64,000 nucleotides of DNA. It comes from Haliclystus octoradiatus. Taxonomy: Eukaryota > Cnidaria > Staurozoa > Stauromedusae > Haliclystidae. Where the stretch lies: contig OU744454.1 in NCBI GenBank assembly GCA_916610825.1, forward strand, positions 7,657,422 to 7,721,421, in the 5' to 3' direction. Below the pieces are notes generated by a model. The model was not told where the DNA came from and did not search any database. It saw nothing but the letters and a program-made list of their open reading frames with translations. Shown in pieces: positions 61,191-64,000 of the stretch; the first letter of the stretch is position 1; the number at the start of each line of letters is the position of its first letter. Both the position numbers and the translations under genes were made by a program.

Positions 61191-62927
61191 CTACTTGTTA
61201 TTCTTATAGTTTCTTAAATAATATTTATTCTCGTGTCGGCACTTAGAAATGAGCTCCGTTCTTTTATTTAGTAAATTGTCATGTTTATAATAAATTATAT
61301 GGAATTTCTCCGTTAGGCATAGGTTACATTTTTTAGTTTTGTTACTATAGGCAGCCGCTGTGGCTAGTATTGACCATTTTATGCTGTAATTGATATGCTT
61401 CTCTTTGAGCTTCCAAATGTGTTTGGATAACTCTGTGCTGTTTGCATATTTCTTTGTTTTGAAGGACATCTTATGTTGGGCTGCGCGCTGCTTGAAAGTG
61501 CCTTCCGTCAAACCGATGTAGTTTTGGCCTACGCTGTCATGTGCCGTTGTGACGTTGGCCTTGTAAACGAGACTTGAGGATAGGCATTTTTTGTCCAATG
61601 GGCAATTGTCTTTGTTGCGGCAGTTGCAAGTCTTTTTAGGTTTAGTGCTGCCATTGTCACTTAGGACTTTATTGTTATGGCTTCTAATTATAGTTTCGAC
61701 ATTAGCCATACAGCTGTAGGATACCTTGACATTATTTCTATTAAAAATTTTGTGGAGTCTATGGGCCTTCGGAAAGTGTTTGTCAATCATCGCTAAAAAT
61801 TTCTTTGCAATGTTGGTAACCACATTTTGGCTGAACGGCGGGTTAAACCAGATTATATTCCTTTTTCTGTTAATGGCCGGCGTTGTTGAAGGGCTGCGTT
61901 GCTTGTAGGTGAACTCTGGGTTATGCCCGCTGGATTTCAATGCAGATACGTATGGGCCTTTACAATTATCGAAGACATCCTGATTGATGGATAGATCGGA
62001 GATTCTTTGACTTACTGCTATCGGTATCTGCTTGGTAATGCTCCGGGGATGATTAGATTCTGCGTTAATGTAGGACGGATGGTTGTTTGGTTTTGTGTAG
62101 GGCTTGTAAGATCCATTACTCAAGTCGAGGGTAACATCTAAAAGATCTATTGTTTTCAAGTTTGTGTGGATAGTAATGCCTAGTCCGTTACTTTTGAAGA
62201 TTTTTACAATACCTTTTCTAGTTCTTTCCGCTTGTGGTCCTGACGTATTCTTTAATAATGCAATACCGTCATCTCTGTATAGGCCAACGTTTTTTATGCC
62301 ATACTTTTTCGCAATTTTTTCTAATAAGAAGAGGCCGAATAGTTCGCAGATTTCAGCCCCATCGTAGCTACCCATCGTAACGTCAAATAAATTGCCATTA
62401 TTTTTCTTCATCCAAGCAGTGTTGTTGTCAAATAGCAGTGACTTTCTCGCGTGATTATAGTTTTTATATCCTCGGTAGTGATGTTAATAAACTTTTTTGC
62501 GTATTTAATTGCATTGAGGAGAAGGCTTTCCGTGATAGATGGGTAGTAGTTTTCTATGTCGAAGGTGATAAATGAGCATTTCTTTTTGTTTTCTATAGCC
62601 TTAAACCAGTCTATAACAGCAGTGGTGTTTTTCCATTGATTAAGCCCGGTTTTGTCTTTTATGCTGGTATTAATATTGTCTAGTATTTGCTTACTTACGA
62701 TTCCTAATTCACTCTTTGCAAGTCTGCAAGTTGGATTATTAGAGAAATTATCCTTGTGGTCTTTTAAAGTAATGAATGCCTGTTTTTCTGCCATGCGTTC
62801 AGTTCTTTTGTCTATTTTAAGATCGGCGGCAATAGATTTTGCTTCTGTGTTAATACTTTTAATGATACTGGCTTCCGCTTTTTTGTATGTTGCTGTGATA
62901 TTATTCCTAAGTAGAGAATCGTGCTGT
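61191..62927 (-). pseudogene. PLE reverse transcriptase with C-terminal GIY-YIG endonuclease
   Basis: Minus strand, 5'-truncated: the frame is open from about 62927, though the first ATG is at 62794. The RT part shows ITLKDHKDNF, FITFDIENYYPSI (first catalytic Asp), FDVTMGSYDGAEICEL, GLYRDDGIALL (the catalytic YRDD box), LDVTLDL and the PLE-specific IIWFNPPFS...FPKAHRLHKIFNRN region. The C-terminal nuclease has CNCRNKDNCPL, the KANVTT..QNYIGLTEGTFKQR core (YIG with its Arg), a TELSKHIW helix and LISKCRHENKYYLRNY. One frameshift near 62445 equals one missing A in an AAA run. The N-terminal region is absent at the inverted junction. The GIY-YIG order is canonical (C-terminal), not permuted. Confidence 0.85.
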
Positions 62928-62945
62928 TATTTCTCGACCTTGTAA

Positions 62946-63256
62946 AAATTGGAGAAATTCCATATAATTTATTATAAACATGACAATTTACTAAATAAAA
63001 GAACGGAACTCATTTCTAAGTGCCGACACGAGAATAAATATTATTTAAGAAACTATAAGAATAACAAGTAGATATTTAACAATAGCATCGATAATACAAT
63101 AGAATGTAATAAATATATTTAAACAATAGAAACGCTTCATTAAGTCATGTATATACTTGAGCACACCGTAATGATTTTTCATTTAATAAAACCGTCTGAA
63201 GAGCGTCTTTACGCAAAACTCAAAGTAACGGAATAAACTCGTGATCTTTGATCTAC
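62946..63256 (+). mobile_element. Inverted, 5'-truncated copy of the PLE 3' end
   Basis: 62946-63256 is the reverse complement of about 61310-61000. It encodes the last ~38 residues of the same endonuclease (HIIYYKHDNLLNKRTEL...) to the stop, then the 3' UTR and a ribozyme copy. The RT frame of the main copy ends exactly where this one begins. Confidence 0.85.
63192..63231 (+). ncRNA. Hammerhead ribozyme copy with mutated core
   Basis: Identical layout to 61031-61070, but the invariant G12 is A (ACGC followed by AAAA instead of GAAA), and the stem III loop is CAA. Expected to be catalytically dead. Confidence 0.75.
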
Positions 63257-63287
63257 TATTTGTATATATAAATAGTAGATCAAAGAT
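63211..63287. repeat. Palindrome between two ribozyme copies
   Basis: CTCGTGATCTTTGATCTACT... and its reverse complement (24-bp arms, ~63237-63286) surround a short AT-rich centre, formed by two terminal units meeting head to head. Confidence 0.8.
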
Positions 63288-63306
63288 CACGAGTCATTTA
63301 ATAAAA

Positions 63307-63346
63307 CCGTCTGAAGAGCGTCTTTACGCGAAACTCAGAGTAACGG
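63307..63346 (+). ncRNA. Hammerhead ribozyme (type I) in the right PLE terminus
   Basis: 40-nt motif matching the 61031-61070 copy in every core and stem position, on the opposite strand. Confidence 0.85.
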
Positions 63347-63451
63347 AATAAACTCGTGATCTTTGATCTACTATTTATATTGCTCTGCTTTTAGCATTGA
63401 GCACTCAAATTGATGTTTTGCCCACACAATTACTTTATTATATATATATAT

Positions 63452-64000
63452 GAGTATATGTCCAGTAAGGGCCTAATAAAGGTTAAAAAGTGTGCCAGAA
63501 ACCAAAAGTATGGTGTGCCCAATCACATTGCATCTTGGTATCACGTGAAGTTTTAGTGAGCGCTGATTGGTGAATACAGCACTAAAAATATAAACAAACT
63601 TGCTTGAATCATTCTCAAAGTTTATATTCCGATCTTTTATTCTGTCACATAGTCAATGTTTAATTATATATTTACGGTGTAATAGAATTTTGAATCAGAG
63701 TAATGCTGTATGTTGCAGAATTGATCTTTAATTTCAAATAGTTCTTTGATTTTGATTATTTAAATCAAGATTCAAACAGACGGAAGTGCTTACAATTTTC
63801 CAACGATGGCGATCGTTCCGTCAAAACATGATGTTTTCTCCTTTTGTTTCGTATTCAACTCCCACATAAGGCTTTCATAATGTTCATTAGGCCCTTCGAG
63901 ATAATATAATCTATTATTTATATTTTGGTTACTTTAATTTGATCCAAGATAATCGCGTAAACTTGATGTTTCAAGTTTTCTTTGACAGTTTGTTTAAAAA
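63452..64000. other. No gene recognised
   Basis: AT-rich unique-looking sequence to the window edge without open frames or repeats I can support. Confidence 0.4.

Larger units (their letters stand above)
60938..63445 (-). mobile_element. Penelope-like element with inverted pseudo-LTRs
   Basis: A minus-strand PLE body (62927-61191 plus 3' end to 60938) is joined at about 62946 to an inverted, 5'-truncated copy of its own 3' end (62946-63256, plus strand). A further inverted terminal unit follows (63296-63445). The outer ends (60938-61080 and 63295-63445) are inverted repeats and both abut TA runs. Such inverted, partly duplicated arrangements with terminal hammerheads are characteristic of PLEs. 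Confidence 0.85.

Noticed and set aside
61726..62367. Plus-strand frames opposite the PLE
   Set aside because: Antisense shadows of the RT/endonuclease frame, without motifs of their own.

Overview
This is an AT-rich, intron-containing animal (metazoan) genomic window. It is dominated by transposable elements and one large satellite array, with only two or three host-type genes. Everything points to an invertebrate: small secreted-protein exons joined by phase-1 introns (PAN/Apple, TSP1 and DNRLRE-like domains), a Copia element primed by the initiator-tRNA anticodon half, a Penelope-like element (PLE), a piggyBac transposase, CR1/Jockey-like and older LINE remnants, and Ty3/Gypsy debris. A tunicate, mollusc or cnidarian would all fit, and the sequence alone does not decide between them.

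Layout. 133-2537 (-): a two-exon gene, or element-borne gene, with a Cys-rich N-terminus and a DUF6589-like body, broken by one single-base frameshift. 4.9-6.7 kb: decayed LINE, PLE and Gypsy fragments. 8.2-28.6 kb: about 20 kb of satellite with a ~178-183 bp monomer. Its higher-order repeat is marked by a junction block that carries an inverted monomer and recurs at ~2,922 bp. The array is interrupted by a very young 1.6-kb non-autonomous LTR element (two apparently identical 332-bp LTRs, 5-bp target duplication). 29036-29861: a near-perfect foldback element with 357-bp arms and a 7-bp target duplication. 30248-41056 (+): a three-exon secreted protein gene (signal peptide, DNRLRE-like domain, terminal PAN domain). 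Its first intron holds a LINE and its second holds a Copia element plus a tRNA-like sequence. 45.6-47.6 kb: inverted and tandem repeats. 53080-48033 (-): a convergent gene fragment (TSP1 exon, then terminal PAN exon), with a second non-autonomous LTR element (50705-52409) in the intron between them. That element's LTR carries a heat-shock-element array. 54.1-57.4 kb: piggyBac copy. 60.6-63.4 kb: a PLE with inverted termini, and five hammerhead ribozyme motifs across this region.

How the pieces fit. The two PAN genes point tail to tail, share splice phase and domain style, and look like members of one shuffled family. Most of the rest is mobile DNA nested in their introns or beside them. The observations most worth following up are the hammerhead ribozymes in the PLE termini, the seven-unit heat-shock-element array in the 50.7-kb LTR together with its triplicated primer-binding site, the satellite higher-order repeat with its inverted junction, and the fact that five element or gene frameshifts are each explained by one missing base in an A/T homopolymer. 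The last point suggests some breaks may be assembly errors.
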